Source: Paracoccaceae bacterium
GTDB taxonomy: Bacteria; Pseudomonadota; Alphaproteobacteria; Rhodobacterales; Rhodobacteraceae
Length of the DNA: 64,000 nucleotides
NCBI GenBank assembly: GCA_021741245.1
Contig: JAIOYF010000004.1
Location: 62,001 to 126,000 of the forward strand
Direction of reading: 5' to 3'
How positions within the stretch are numbered: the stretch's first letter is position 1; every line of letters starts with the position of its first letter. The notes beneath the pieces were generated by a model, which was given only the letters and a program-made list of their open reading frames with translations, ran no database searches and had not been told where the DNA came from. This document shows positions 1 through 8,634 of this stretch, in pieces. A program made the position numbers and the translations under genes.

Positions 1-1
1 T

Positions 2-121
2 CCCGACAAGGCGGAGGCCGCGATGCGCGCGCATATCAGAAAAAGTCGCTCCGCCGTGGCCGAACTTATGGCCGCTGAGGCGGATGCACAGATGAAAGAC
101 GCAAGTCAGACCGCGTCGTGA
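2..121 (+). CDS. C-terminal end of a GntR/FCD-type transcriptional regulator (partial)
   Basis: Only the last 39 codons and the TGA are inside the window; the gene enters from the left edge. The visible residues (DKAEAAMRAHIRKSRSAVAE) resemble the last helix of FCD-domain regulators of the FadR/VanR type, which often ends with an AxxxHIxxSR pattern. Its stop overlaps the GTG start of the next gene as GTGA, so the two are probably co-transcribed. A local regulator of the flanking catabolic genes is the simplest role, and a candidate site lies at 2418-2436. The DNA-binding part is not visible, so the family call is tentative. Confidence 0.55.
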   Translation, partial: PDKAEAAMRAHIRKSRSAVAELMAAEADAQMKDASQTAS

Positions 122-1044
122 CACAGAATTTGGTGGAGAATACAATGACGGAAGCAGGACTTCGCGGGGGAACGGTGGCCATGCGTCGCATTGCCCTGCG
201 CGCAGCGCTGGAGCAGCGCGCGGCGCTTCTGGCTCCGGGGGCGGCGAATGCGCTGACCGCCCGGATCATCGAGGATTGCGGTTTTGAGGTCTGCTATGTC
301 ACAGGTGCGGGCATCGCCAATACGCTTCTTGGGGTGCCCGATGTCGGCCTTGTCACGATGACCGAGCTTGCCGGGACCGTCGAGGCGATTTCGGAAATCT
401 GCTCTTTGCCATTGGTCGTTGATATCGACACCGGCTTTGGCAATGCGGTCAACACCTATCGCACGGTGCGGGTGCTGGAACGTGCGGGGGCCGCGGCCTT
501 GCAGATCGAAGATCAGGTTTTCCCTAAGAAATGCGGGCACTTCGCGGGCAAGGCTGTGATTCCGGTTGAGGAGATGACCGCCAAGATCCGGGCGGCGGTG
601 GATGCGCGCACCGATCCGAACCTTTTGATCATCGGTCGCACCGATGCGGCGGCGGTGGATGGGTTTTCCGCGGCCCTTGACCGCGCCGAAGCCTTTATCG
701 AGGCGGGTGCCGATGTGACCTTTGTTGAGGCACCGCGAACGGAAGCCGAACTTGCGATGATCCCGGCGCGGCTTTCGGTGCCGCAGCTTGCCAATATGGT
801 CGTAGGGGGCAAGACACCGCTGTTGCCGCAGGCGCAACTGGCCGAGATGGGGTTTTCCCTGGTCCTTTACGCCAATGCGCCCTTGCAGGCGGCGATGCGG
901 GCCATGCATGACGTTTTGTCAGCCCTGCACCGCGATGGCGGCTTGGGCGCTGTGGTTGACCGTCTTGCCGGGTTTGAAGAACGCCAGCGGCTGGTCGCCA
1001 AGCATGACTACGATGCGCTTGAGGATCGTTACCGAACCTCTTGA
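118..1044 (+). CDS. isocitrate lyase / PEP mutase superfamily enzyme (oxaloacetate decarboxylase or methylisocitrate lyase-like)
   Basis: A 308-residue alpha/beta barrel protein. The diagnostic superfamily motif is KKCGH near residue 140, preceded by VVDIDTGFGNA (Mg-binding Asp pair) and followed by IIGRTDA and FVEAPRTEAE. These match the PrpB / carboxyphosphonoenolpyruvate phosphonomutase group, which cleaves or rearranges C-C or C-P bonds of 2-oxo or branched dicarboxylic acids. The substrate cannot be read from the sequence. The GTG start at 118 overlaps the regulator stop; an internal ATG at 145 is an alternative. The 3' end overlaps the convergent MmgE/PrpD gene by 16 bases. With that gene and the racemase it suggests breakdown of a small branched or dicarboxylic acid. 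Confidence 0.85.
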   Translation: MTQNLVENTMTEAGLRGGTVAMRRIALRAALEQRAALLAPGAANALTARIIEDCGFEVCYVTGAGIANTLLGVPDVGLVTMTELAGTVEAISEICSLPLVVDIDTGFGNAVNTYRTVRVLERAGAAALQIEDQVFPKKCGHFAGKAVIPVEEMTAKIRAAVDARTDPNLLIIGRTDAAAVDGFSAALDRAEAFIEAGADVTFVEAPRTEAELAMIPARLSVPQLANMVVGGKTPLLPQAQLAEMGFSLVLYANAPLQAAMRAMHDVLSALHRDGGLGAVVDRLAGFEERQRLVAKHDYDALEDRYRTS

Positions 1045-2381
1045 CCCGCCATCGAAATCTGGTCTTGCAAGGCGCGCGCATCGGGTGCGTCGGCAAGCGC
1101 CAGCGTCGCATCCCAGATCGCTTCGGCCCGGCTTGCCGCCCAAACACGGGTGGCAAGCGACAGGAATTTGGCGCGGATTTCAGGGACTGGATAGGGATCG
1201 GCCCAGTCGCCCCGGTTGGTCTGCGTCTCGGCCATCGCGCGCGTTCCATCGGCATAAATCACCGTCACCCGTGCCGGACGCTTGTGCGGAAGTGCGGCGG
1301 TCATCGCCTTGTCTTCGCGCAGCACGACCTTGGCCGCCAGCGCGCGGATCACGGGGTTTGCAAGGTTGGGTGCCGTGAAACTGCCAACCTCGGTCGAGCC
1401 ATTGACCAAGGCCGTTGCCACCGCGAAAGGGACCGAGAACTTTGCCGCCAGCGTATTGCGGGGGGTGGCATCGTCCAGTTCCACGGCCAGCGAATAAGTT
1501 TCCACCTCGATCCGCGCAATCTGGGCGGGGTCGGGGGCCCCATCGCGGGCCACGATCATGGCCAGCGCGTCCAGCGTGGCATGGTTGTAGCGGCAGCAAG
1601 AGTGCATCTTGAAATAGTTGCGCGACACCTCCCACCGGTCGCCCAAGCCTTCGACCATGGCCCCCGTATCGAACCGGTCTGACACGACCTTGCCAAAGAC
1701 TTGGCCCACGCCATCGTGATCGCCCTCGAACCCGGCGGTCAAAAGATCATGCGTCGTCAGGCCCATTTGCCCGCTGATCCCGGCATAGGCGTTGCGCACC
1801 GTCCCCCCCTCCAGCATCGTGCGGCGCGAGGTGGCAAGGCAAAAGCTGGCCGCAATGTTCATCGCATGGCGCATCCCCGCCGCATCCCGCCCGGCAAGCC
1901 GCGCCACCGCCACGGCAGCGGCCACTGTGCCCCATGTGCCATGCGGGTGCATCGCGGGGCGCAATTGTGTGGCAATGCCGATGCGGGCACCAACCTCATA
2001 GCCGATGGCAATCGCGCTCAGCAGATCGCGGCCCGAAACCTCCATGCCCCCGGCAAAGGCAAGGGCCGCGGGAACCGTGTGCATGCCGGGATGGCCTTTG
2101 CAAAACTGGTTGCCTTCATCCATCTCAAGCACGGTGCCTGCGGTGCCGTTCAGAAACGCCGCTCGCGCCGGATCGGCACGAAGGGCGGTGCCAATCACCA
2201 CGGCAGTTCCCTGCGCGCCTGCGCTCAGGCGCTGCATTTCCGGCTCTGCGGCACCCCCCGCGATGGCGCCAAGGCAATCGGCAAGGATCAGCGCGGTGCG
2301 GTCGATCACCTCGGGCGGCAAGGCTGCTGACGGCGTGTTGGCTGCGAACTCTGCCACCTGATCAAGATAGTCCATCATCAT
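1029..2381 (-). CDS. MmgE/PrpD family protein (2-methylcitrate dehydratase-like)
   Basis: About 450 residues, the usual length for the MmgE/PrpD family, which dehydrates or isomerises hydroxy-dicarboxylates such as 2-methylcitrate. Family-typical stretches include LADCLGAIAGG near the N-terminus, the helical segment with HPHGTWGTVAAA, and FKMHSCCRYNHATLDA. The frame extends further upstream. The ATG at 2381 is preferred because an AAGG ribosome site lies just ahead of it, while the longer N-terminus is not family-like. It is transcribed divergently from the racemase-like gene and ends inside the 3' end of the PEP-mutase-like gene. Exact substrate unknown. Confidence 0.85.
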   Translation of the reverse strand: MMMDYLDQVAEFAANTPSAALPPEVIDRTALILADCLGAIAGGAAEPEMQRLSAGAQGTAVVIGTALRADPARAAFLNGTAGTVLEMDEGNQFCKGHPGMHTVPAALAFAGGMEVSGRDLLSAIAIGYEVGARIGIATQLRPAMHPHGTWGTVAAAVAVARLAGRDAAGMRHAMNIAASFCLATSRRTMLEGGTVRNAYAGISGQMGLTTHDLLTAGFEGDHDGVGQVFGKVVSDRFDTGAMVEGLGDRWEVSRNYFKMHSCCRYNHATLDALAMIVARDGAPDPAQIARIEVETYSLAVELDDATPRNTLAAKFSVPFAVATALVNGSTEVGSFTAPNLANPVIRALAAKVVLREDKAMTAALPHKRPARVTVIYADGTRAMAETQTNRGDWADPYPVPEIRAKFLSLATRVWAASRAEAIWDATLALADAPDARALQDQISMAGQEVR

Positions 2382-2417
2382 ATCCCTGCCTTGCATCTGC
2401 GCCGTATCGTATGCTTT

Positions 2418-2436
2418 GTTGTCAACTGTCGACAAC
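2418..2436. promoter_or_regulatory. candidate GntR/FCD operator in divergent promoter
   Basis: A 6-base perfect inverted repeat GTTGTC-N7-GACAAC sits in the 79-base gap between two divergent genes. The embedded CTGTCGACAA matches nine of ten positions of the TNGTNNACNA pattern bound by FCD-type GntR proteins. The truncated regulator at the left edge is a plausible binder. No experimental basis. Confidence 0.4.
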
Positions 2437-2460
2437 CCCTCTCGACCAAGGAGTCCGCCT

Positions 2461-3225
2461 ATGAAACGTGTCCTCGTGATTGTTCCCTTTCCAATGTCCG
2501 AGGAGAACCGTGACCAGCGGCGGGCGCAGTTGACAGCCGTCGAACTTGGCCCCGGCATCATGTTCGAATTTGAATCGGTGCGCGCCGCACCGCGCAACTA
2601 TGTCAGCGCCGCTGATATGGCCCTTGCTGAAATCGGGGTGCTGGAGGCGGGGCTGTCGGCTCAGGCGCGCGGCTATGATGCCGTGTGCATCGACACGATG
2701 AGCGACAGTGGCGTGGCCGCCCTGCGCTCGGCGCTGAACATTCCGGTGATCGGGCCGGGGCGGGCCTCGGTCCTGACGGCGATGATGCTGGGCAACCGGT
2801 TTTCCATCCTCGCTATGTGGCCGCATTGGAAGCATCTTTATACCAAGACGCTGACCGATCTGGGTCTTTCGAATCACTGTGCCTCGATCCGATGGATTGA
2901 TGCAACGCCCGACAATCAGGCGCTGATGGCGGGAAAGGAGGAGGATATCTTTCCCGCTCTGGAGGCGATGGCGCGGCGCTGTATCACCGAAGATGGGGCA
3001 GAGGTGATCCTGTTGGGCTCCACCACCATGCATCAGGCCCACGCCTATCTTGCCGCGCGCCTGCCGGTTCCGGTCGTCAACCCTGGCCCGCTGACCTATA
3101 AACTGGCCGAGGCGATGCTGGGGCTGGGCCTGACCCACAGCCGCGCGGCCTATCCCACATCGCTTGCGCCCAAGGATGACGTGATCCACGCCATGCTGGA
3201 GGCCGCGGCGAAGATCCCGCATTAA
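2461..3225 (+). CDS. Asp/Glu/hydantoin racemase family protein
   Basis: 254 residues starting MKRVLVIVPFPMS, with AAGGAG 8 bases ahead of the ATG. The fold family (Asp/Glu racemase, hydantoin racemase, maleate isomerase) is recognised from its two-cysteine framework; here the positions read AVCIDTMSDSG in the first half and VILLGSTTMHQAH in the second. The first-half motif normally reads CxxDxG or CNTxS, and the second-half cysteine appears replaced by Ser/Thr. A classical two-base racemase mechanism is therefore doubtful, and an isomerase, decarboxylase or binding role is possible. Divergent from the MmgE/PrpD gene and probably co-regulated with it. Confidence 0.75.
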   Translation: MKRVLVIVPFPMSEENRDQRRAQLTAVELGPGIMFEFESVRAAPRNYVSAADMALAEIGVLEAGLSAQARGYDAVCIDTMSDSGVAALRSALNIPVIGPGRASVLTAMMLGNRFSILAMWPHWKHLYTKTLTDLGLSNHCASIRWIDATPDNQALMAGKEEDIFPALEAMARRCITEDGAEVILLGSTTMHQAHAYLAARLPVPVVNPGPLTYKLAEAMLGLGLTHSRAAYPTSLAPKDDVIHAMLEAAAKIPH

Positions 3226-3273
3226 AGGGCAATCGGGTCCCCGGTTTAGGCAGTGCAGGGCCAGACGGGCCAA

Positions 3274-3303
3274 GGGCCGTTCCGATCGCGATGATCGCGG
3301 CCC
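3274..3303. terminator. candidate bidirectional hairpin terminator
   Basis: Between the convergent racemase-like gene and ugpC there is a nested inverted repeat: GGGCCG pairs with CGGCCC, and inside it CGATC pairs with GATCG around a five-base loop. There is no uridine run, so factor-independent termination is uncertain. Confidence 0.4.
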
Positions 3304-3316
3304 GGACCACGCACCA

Positions 3317-4423
3317 TCACGCCATGGCGCTGACTTGGGCCGTTTGCCGGGTTGTGGCCAAGCGTAGACCGGACGTTCCATCAAAGATATGGACCGCGTC
3401 AGGTGCAAAGGTCAGGCCGACCACCTCGCCCTCAATCATCGGGCGCTTCTCGGGCGAGGTGAGGCTGAGGGGAATATCCTCAAGCTTCAGGTGATAGACC
3501 CGGCCAGAGCCAAGTTCTTCGGCAAAATCAAACCGGGCTTTCAGCATGGCCCGCTCTGCCGGGGCAAAGGTCAGCTTTTCCGGGCGCAGACCGATCTGCA
3601 CCAACTGGCCCGCCCCCGCGCGGGCAGCCCCCGACAGATCAAGGCTTTGCCCATCATCAAGCACGACCCTGTTTTGATCCGGACCAATGCGACCGGGCAG
3701 GAAATTCATCGCAGGGCTGCCGATAAAGCCAGCAACATAGATCGAGGCAGGGCGGTCATAAATCTCTTCGGGCGTGCCGATCTGTTCAATCGTGCCCTTG
3801 TTCATGATCACCAGACGGTCTGCCAGCGTCATGCCCTCATGCTGATCATGGGTCACAAAGACACTGGTTGCGCCAACCGTGTTGTGGATACGGCGGATCT
3901 CATGGCGCATCTGCACCCGCAACTTGGCGTCAAGGTTCGACAAAGGCTCGTCAAACAAGAACACCTTTGGCTCGCGGATGATGGCGCGGGCCATGGCCAC
4001 CCGCTGGCGCTGCCCACCCGAAAGCTGTCCGGGTTTGCGGTCCAGAAACTCAGTCAGGCCAACCGATTTGGCGGTGACCTCGATCTTTGCCAGTCGCTCG
4101 GCCTTGGGCATGCCCGACACTTTCAGCGCATAGCCGATGTTTTCCGCCACGCTCATATGGGGGTAAAGCGCATAGTTCTGGAACACCATGGCACAGCCCC
4201 GCTCTCGCGGTTCCAGCGCATTGACCACCTTTCCACCAATCGCGATGTCCCCCGAGGTGATCTCTTCCAGCCCCGCAATCATGCGCAGCAGCGTGGATTT
4301 CCCACACCCCGAAGGCCCAAGGATCACGACGAATTCGCCATTGTGGATATCAAGGCTGACCCCATCCATGATGGTGGTCTTGCCATAGGTTTTGCCAACC
4401 TTGCGGATGTTGATCTCGGCCAT
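3317..4423 (-). CDS. ugpC: ABC importer ATP-binding protein, glycerol-3-phosphate/glycerophosphodiester type
   Basis: 368 residues of the MalK/UgpC subfamily. Visible elements are Walker [10 protein letters not shown]-loop [13 protein letters not shown], signature LSGGQRQR, Walker [13 protein letters not shown], the switch His in [10 protein letters not shown], then a C-terminal OB-type regulatory domain ([10 protein letters not shown] onward). The frame can start at GTG 4435, overlapping the ugpE stop, but the ATG at 4423 has GAGG at proper spacing and is preferred. Last gene of the ugpBAEC set. By family it powers uptake of sn-glycerol-3-phosphate or glycerophosphodiesters; the adjacent phosphodiesterase supports a phosphodiester substrate. 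Confidence 0.85.
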   Translation of the reverse strand: MAEINIRKVGKTYGKTTIMDGVSLDIHNGEFVVILGPSGCGKSTLLRMIAGLEEITSGDIAIGGKVVNALEPRERGCAMVFQNYALYPHMSVAENIGYALKVSGMPKAERLAKIEVTAKSVGLTEFLDRKPGQLSGGQRQRVAMARAIIREPKVFLFDEPLSNLDAKLRVQMRHEIRRIHNTVGATSVFVTHDQHEGMTLADRLVIMNKGTIEQIGTPEEIYDRPASIYVAGFIGSPAMNFLPGRIGPDQNRVVLDDGQSLDLSGAARAGAGQLVQIGLRPEKLTFAPAERAMLKARFDFAEELGSGRVYHLKLEDIPLSLTSPEKRPMIEGEVVGLTFAPDAVHIFDGTSGLRLATTRQTAQVSAMA

Positions 4424-4431
4424 TTTGTGCC

Positions 4432-5364
4432 TCACTTGTCGGTGTTGATCAGGCCGCGCACGAACCAGCGCTGCATGAAGATGACGATGGCGATCGGGGG
4501 CAGCATCACAATCAAGGTGCCTGCCATCGCATAGTGCCAGTTGGGCGTGCCACCGCCCGTGGTCAGCGCATCGGGCACAAGGTCCGACAGTTGCACCACG
4601 ACCATGCCGTAATTTGCACGGTCAGTGATGACCAGCAGCGGCCAGAGGTATTGGTTCCACGCATAGACGAACATGATCGTGGCAAGGGCTGCGATATTGG
4701 TTTTTGACAGCGGGATCAGCACATCCCACAAGAACCGCAGCGGCCCCGCGCCGTCCATCCGTGCGGCCTCGACCAATTCATCCGGGATGGTCAGAAAGAA
4801 CTGACGGTACAGGAAGGTGCCCGTGGCCGTCGCCACCAAAGGCAAGATCAGTCCGGTGTATGAGTTGAGCAGGTTCCACTCCAACGCAATCTCAATCCCC
4901 GACAGCCATGTGATAAGCGAGGTCAGTCCCGTTACATCCAGCAAGACCTGAAAGGGCTGCAAGGCATTTGCCGCCACCGCATAGGTCGGGACGATCCGCA
5001 CCTCCAGCGGCAGCATGAGGGTGATGAAGATCAGCCAAAAGATCAGCATCCGCCCGCGATAGTTAAAGAACACAAGGCTAAAGGCAGTGATGCAGGCCAG
5101 CGTGATCTTGCCCACCACGACCCCTACAGAGACGATCAGGGTGTTGACGAATTTTGGCCCGAAATCAGACTCTTGCCATGCGGCCTTTACGTTGATCCAG
5201 AACTGATCGCCGGGCAAAAGTTCAATCGGGGCCGAGTTGACGGCCTGTAGCGTATGGGTGGCGGCGACAAAGGCCAGCCAGATCGGGAACAAGATCACCA
5301 GCAATCCGCTCAGCAAGATCACATGTGACAGGATATTCAGCAGGGGCGTGCGTTCGATCATCAT
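4432..5364 (-). CDS. ugpE: ABC importer permease, UgpE type
   Basis: 310 residues with six predicted membrane spans. The cytoplasmic EAA loop reads [20 protein letters not shown], which couples to UgpC. N-terminal span [19 protein letters not shown]. It lies between ugpA and ugpC with only a few bases on either side, so it is translated from the same message. Sequence features fit UgpE of the carbohydrate-importer (CUT1) class that moves glycerol-3-phosphate or its diesters across the inner membrane. Confidence 0.82.
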   Translation of the reverse strand: MMIERTPLLNILSHVILLSGLLVILFPIWLAFVAATHTLQAVNSAPIELLPGDQFWINVKAAWQESDFGPKFVNTLIVSVGVVVGKITLACITAFSLVFFNYRGRMLIFWLIFITLMLPLEVRIVPTYAVAANALQPFQVLLDVTGLTSLITWLSGIEIALEWNLLNSYTGLILPLVATATGTFLYRQFFLTIPDELVEAARMDGAGPLRFLWDVLIPLSKTNIAALATIMFVYAWNQYLWPLLVITDRANYGMVVVQLSDLVPDALTTGGGTPNWHYAMAGTLIVMLPPIAIVIFMQRWFVRGLINTDK

Positions 5365-5370
5365 GTCACC

Positions 5371-6252
5371 TCAGGTGTAATGCACGCGCCGCTCGACATA
5401 GCGGAACTGAACAAAGGTCAGCGCCATGACAAGCAGCATCAAGATGATGGATTGGGCGGCGGCCCCCGAATAGTCGAACCCGCGAAAGCCATCGGCGTAG
5501 ATCTTGTAGACCATCAGATCTGTTGCCCGGAACGGCCCGCCACCCGTCAGCGTGTCAACGATGCCAAAGCTGTCGGTAAAGCTGTCAGTGATGTTGATGA
5601 CCAGCAGGAAAAAGATGGTGGGGGTCAGTAGCGGCAATTGCAGATCCCAGATACGTCGCAAAGGACGCGCGCCATCCATGGCGGCGGCTTCGGTCAGGCT
5701 ACGGGGGATGGATTGCAGCGCGGCCAGAAAAAAGATGAAGCTATAGGCCACTTGCTTCCATGCGCCGGCGATGACGACCGTCAGCACCGCTTGGGCGGCG
5801 GATTGGGTGGGGTCCCACAGGCCCGGTGCCACGGTGTTCACATAAGACAAGATGCCCGCGTTGGGGTTGAACACGAACCGAAAGGCAAGGCCAACCGCCG
5901 GGGCCGCAATGGCATAGGGCCAGATCAGCGCCACGCGGTAGGCCTTGTAGCCTGCCAATTGCCGATCCACAAACACCGCCAGCGTCATGGCCATGACCAT
6001 CGCGAGGGCCGTCGTGCCAAGGGCATAGATCACCGAAACCCGGACAGAGGCCCAGTAGTAAGGATCAGACAGTACATTGCGGAAATTCTCGAACCCGACC
6101 CAAGTGTTGCCGCCGCCCCAAGGCTGTTCCAGCGTAAAGGCCCAATAGACCGCCTGCGCCGAGGGCCAGTAAAAGAACACGAAAATGATCAAAAGCTGCG
6201 GGGCCAACAGGGCCATCGCAACCCAACTGAACTTGAAATAGGCGCGGCGCAT
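5371..6252 (-). CDS. ugpA: ABC importer permease, UgpA type
   Basis: 293 residues, matching UgpA length when translation starts at the ATG at 6252, which has GGAGG upstream. A longer in-frame extension exists but is low complexity and not family-like. First span WVAMALLAPQLLIIFVFFYW; EAA loop EAAAMDGARPLRRIWDLQLP. Partner of UgpE in the heterodimeric channel. A GC-rich stem-loop separates it from ugpB, consistent with more binding protein than permease being made. Confidence 0.85.
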   Translation of the reverse strand: MRRAYFKFSWVAMALLAPQLLIIFVFFYWPSAQAVYWAFTLEQPWGGGNTWVGFENFRNVLSDPYYWASVRVSVIYALGTTALAMVMAMTLAVFVDRQLAGYKAYRVALIWPYAIAAPAVGLAFRFVFNPNAGILSYVNTVAPGLWDPTQSAAQAVLTVVIAGAWKQVAYSFIFFLAALQSIPRSLTEAAAMDGARPLRRIWDLQLPLLTPTIFFLLVINITDSFTDSFGIVDTLTGGGPFRATDLMVYKIYADGFRGFDYSGAAAQSIILMLLVMALTFVQFRYVERRVHYT

Positions 6253-6275
6253 GGGCGACCTCCGGCAAGGGGAAA

Positions 6276-6300
6276 GGGCGCGGCAATCGCTGCCGCGCCC
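6276..6300 (-). promoter_or_regulatory. intercistronic stem-loop between ugpB and ugpA
   Basis: Perfect 10-base arms (GGGCGCGGCA / TGCCGCGCCC) around a five-base loop, 10 bases after the ugpB stop. Such hairpins after binding-protein genes usually stabilise the upstream message and reduce read-through. Confidence 0.6.
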
Positions 6301-6310
6301 CGGTATTGGC

Positions 6311-7636
6311 TTATGGGAAAGACTTGCCAGCGTAGGTTTTGGCAAAACGCTTGAGGTTGTCGTTGCCACGCGCCACGGCAGTATCCAGCGCCTCTTTCAT
6401 GGTTTTCTGACCGGCAAGGGCGGCTTCAACCTCGGCCTGCCATTCGGCACGGATCTGGATAAAGCTGCCCAGACGGATGCCGCGGGTCAGCGGGCCCGGC
6501 TCGGTAAAGGTCAGCGATTTCAGCGCGATGTCACGGTTGACATAGGGCTGGTTGTTGTAAAAGCCTTTTGCCAACAGGGCGTCATAGCCGGTCTTGGTGA
6601 CGGGGATATAGCCCGTGTTCGACACCCAGAATTCTTCCGACTCCGGGGTGGCGAGGAAGGCCAGATAGTTTGCAGCGGCCTTGTATTCTTCGGCCGATTT
6701 GCCCGACAGAACCCAAAGCGACGCACCACCCACAACGGTATTGTGACGCGCACTTCCCTCATAGACCGGGATCATCTGCACATCCCAAGCAAAGGCGGGT
6801 TCCAATTTGTGAACGGTGTTGTGGTCCGCAATGGACGAGAAGAAGACCGAGCATTCGCCTTCAATAAAGCTGTCACGCGCAGACTTGCCCGATTGGGCGG
6901 TGCGGATCAGGGCAGAGCCTTCGCCGATCCAGCGCTGGATGTTTTCCATATGGGTCAGGTGCAGCGTGGTGTTGAACAGCAATTCGCTGTCCAGACCGTT
7001 GTAGCCGTTATCATTGGTGGCAACCGGAATGTTATGCGCCATCGAGAACTGCTCAAGGTCAATCCAGGTGGAGGGCGCATAGGCAAGACCGCAGTCTTGA
7101 CCCGAGGCTTTGAGGGCCTTGAACGCGGCCTCCATGCCTTCCCAGGTCAGCGGCGCTTCGCTGATACCGGCTTTGGCGAATTGGTCTTTGTTGTAGTAAT
7201 AGACCGGGGTCGAAGAGTTGAACGGCATCGAGAAAAAGTCGCCGTTTGACGCCGAGTAATAGTTGGCGATGCCGGGGAAATAATTCGCCCAGTCGATGGT
7301 CAGACCCGCGTCTTCCATCAGTTTCTTGACCGGATAGAACTCGCCCGACAGCATCAGGTCAGCCGTGCCCGCATCGAAGGACTGCACGATTGTGGGGTGC
7401 TTGCCTGCGCGGAATGCAGCGATGGTGTTCTGCACGGCCTTTTCATAGCCGTCCTGTCCCACGCACACAGCCTCATACTGGTCTTGGCTGGCGTTAAAGC
7501 GGTTGCAGGTTTCGGCCACGACCTTGCCCAGATCGCCTGTCAGGCCATACCAATATTCGAATTGGATCTTTTCAGCCGAGGCAGCCCCGGCAGATGCCAG
7601 AAGGGCCAGCGCAGCACTTGCAAGTTTGGTGTTCAT
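6311..7636 (-). CDS. ugpB: periplasmic substrate-binding protein, UgpB type
   Basis: 441 residues from the ATG at 7636 (GGAG upstream). A Sec signal peptide (MNTKLASAALALLASAGAASA) is followed by IQFEYWYGLTGDLGKVV, the opening of UgpB-like family 1 binding proteins. By homology it captures sn-glycerol-3-phosphate or glycerophosphocholine-like diesters in the periplasm for UgpAEC. First gene of its own unit: an upstream terminator at 7775-7801 and an AT-rich leader with a weak Pho-box-like repeat separate it from the metallophosphoesterase gene. Confidence 0.85.
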   Translation of the reverse strand: MNTKLASAALALLASAGAASAEKIQFEYWYGLTGDLGKVVAETCNRFNASQDQYEAVCVGQDGYEKAVQNTIAAFRAGKHPTIVQSFDAGTADLMLSGEFYPVKKLMEDAGLTIDWANYFPGIANYYSASNGDFFSMPFNSSTPVYYYNKDQFAKAGISEAPLTWEGMEAAFKALKASGQDCGLAYAPSTWIDLEQFSMAHNIPVATNDNGYNGLDSELLFNTTLHLTHMENIQRWIGEGSALIRTAQSGKSARDSFIEGECSVFFSSIADHNTVHKLEPAFAWDVQMIPVYEGSARHNTVVGGASLWVLSGKSAEEYKAAANYLAFLATPESEEFWVSNTGYIPVTKTGYDALLAKGFYNNQPYVNRDIALKSLTFTEPGPLTRGIRLGSFIQIRAEWQAEVEAALAGQKTMKEALDTAVARGNDNLKRFAKTYAGKSFP

Positions 7637-7702
7637 CTTCCCAGTCTCCGTCATTGGGTTCTGCCGCTTGGAAGACCACGGCACGGGGTCGGCATGACAG
7701 GA

Positions 7703-7724
7703 TTCGGTGACGTGATCTTGACTG
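7703..7724 (-). promoter_or_regulatory. weak Pho-box-like direct repeat upstream of ugpB
   Basis: On the minus strand two units, CAGTCAA and ACGTCAC, lie 11 bases apart, the spacing of PhoB direct repeats (consensus CTGTCAT). Each unit matches only about five of seven positions. Location upstream of a phosphorus-scavenging operon makes it plausible. Confidence 0.3.
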
Positions 7725-7774
7725 ATTTGTAAATTTTTAATAACGATATCAGTTACTTAAGATAAATCAGGAAA

Positions 7775-7801
7775 GCCCCGAAAAGGAAACCTCTTCGGGG
7801 C
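7775..7801 (-). terminator. hairpin terminator after the metallophosphoesterase gene
   Basis: On the minus strand a 12-base stem (GCCCCGAAGAGG with CCTTTTCGGGGC, one G-T pair) closes a TTT loop and is followed by TTTCC. It lies 24 bases past the stop of the metallophosphoesterase gene and ahead of the AT-rich ugpB promoter, so it probably ends the phnC-to-phosphoesterase message. Confidence 0.75.
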
Positions 7802-7824
7802 AGGGTCACTGGGGACAGGGGCGG

Positions 7825-8634
7825 TCAACCGTGGTTGAACAAACCGTCGGCAAGGGTCAGGTGACGCTCCAGATAGTCGTGGAAATGCACCACAACCCCG
7901 TCATCATCGGCCAAAACGACCGCCATCTGTGCGGGGCCCTCAAGGCGGGCTTGCGCGCCCGCTATTCCCGGCACATGGGGGCTGACGGAATAGTGGCTGC
8001 CCGCCAGTGTGGTCATCGGCAATCCGCGCCAGAAGCCAACCGTTGGCAAGTGAACATGCCCTGCGATCACCATACGAATATCGGCATGGCGGTTCAGCAG
8101 ATCGGCGAAGCCTTCTGCGTCTTCCAAGGCGATGGCGTCCACAGGCAGCGACAGCCGATTGGCGTGGTGATGCATCACTACGATCACGGGTTTATCATCT
8201 GCCTCATCCAACACGGCGGCCAGCCAATCGCGCCTCCCTTGGCACAGGCGCCCACCAACAAGACCCGGCTCTGAGGTGTCAAGCAAGATCACCCGATAGC
8301 CCCCGGCATCTATGACCTTTGACACCCGGCCCGCCGGATCATCATGCGCAGGCCCCCAGACCGACAGAAACGTGTCCCGGTCATCATGATTGCCCAAGGT
8401 GATGTGATAAGGCAGCTGAAGGGCGGCAAGGTGGCTTTGGAGCACCTCATAGGCCGCAGTCTGCCCCCGATCTGCCAGATCGCCAGCGATCAAGACGAAA
8501 TCGGCATTGGCATGGTCGCGGTTGATCGCCTCGATCCCCGCTGCAAGCCGCGCGCCCGTGTCCAGACCGTTGACGACGCTGCCTGCCGGGCCAAGGTGCA
8601 GATCCGACAGGACCACGAATTTCAGGCCGCTCAT
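7825..8634 (-). CDS. metallophosphoesterase (cyclic/glycerophospho-diesterase-like, GpdQ/CpdA group)
   Basis: 269 residues with the full calcineurin-like metal site in order: SDLHLG, GDLADRG, GNHDD, MHHHAN and GHVHLP. This arrangement is that of class III cyclic nucleotide phosphodiesterases and glycerophosphodiesterase GpdQ. Its ATG overlaps the preceding stop as ATGA, so it belongs to the phn transport operon. No phnP (cyclic ribose phosphate phosphodiesterase) is present in the window, so this enzyme could substitute for it, or it could hydrolyse diesters imported by the neighbouring Ugp system. Both are inferences. Confidence 0.8.
   Translation of the reverse strand: MSGLKFVVLSDLHLGPAGSVVNGLDTGARLAAGIEAINRDHANADFVLIAGDLADRGQTAAYEVLQSHLAALQLPYHITLGNHDDRDTFLSVWGPAHDDPAGRVSKVIDAGGYRVILLDTSEPGLVGGRLCQGRRDWLAAVLDEADDKPVIVVMHHHANRLSLPVDAIALEDAEGFADLLNRHADIRMVIAGHVHLPTVGFWRGLPMTTLAGSHYSVSPHVPGIAGAQARLEGPAQMAVVLADDDGVVVHFHDYLERHLTLADGLFNHG

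Noticed and set aside
2422-3408. Long minus-strand open frame opposite the racemase-like gene
   Set aside because: Shadow frame of a high-GC gene; the plus-strand gene has a good ribosome site and clear family similarity.
3389-4534. Long plus-strand open frame opposite ugpC
   Set aside because: Antisense shadow; the minus strand carries all ABC ATPase motifs.
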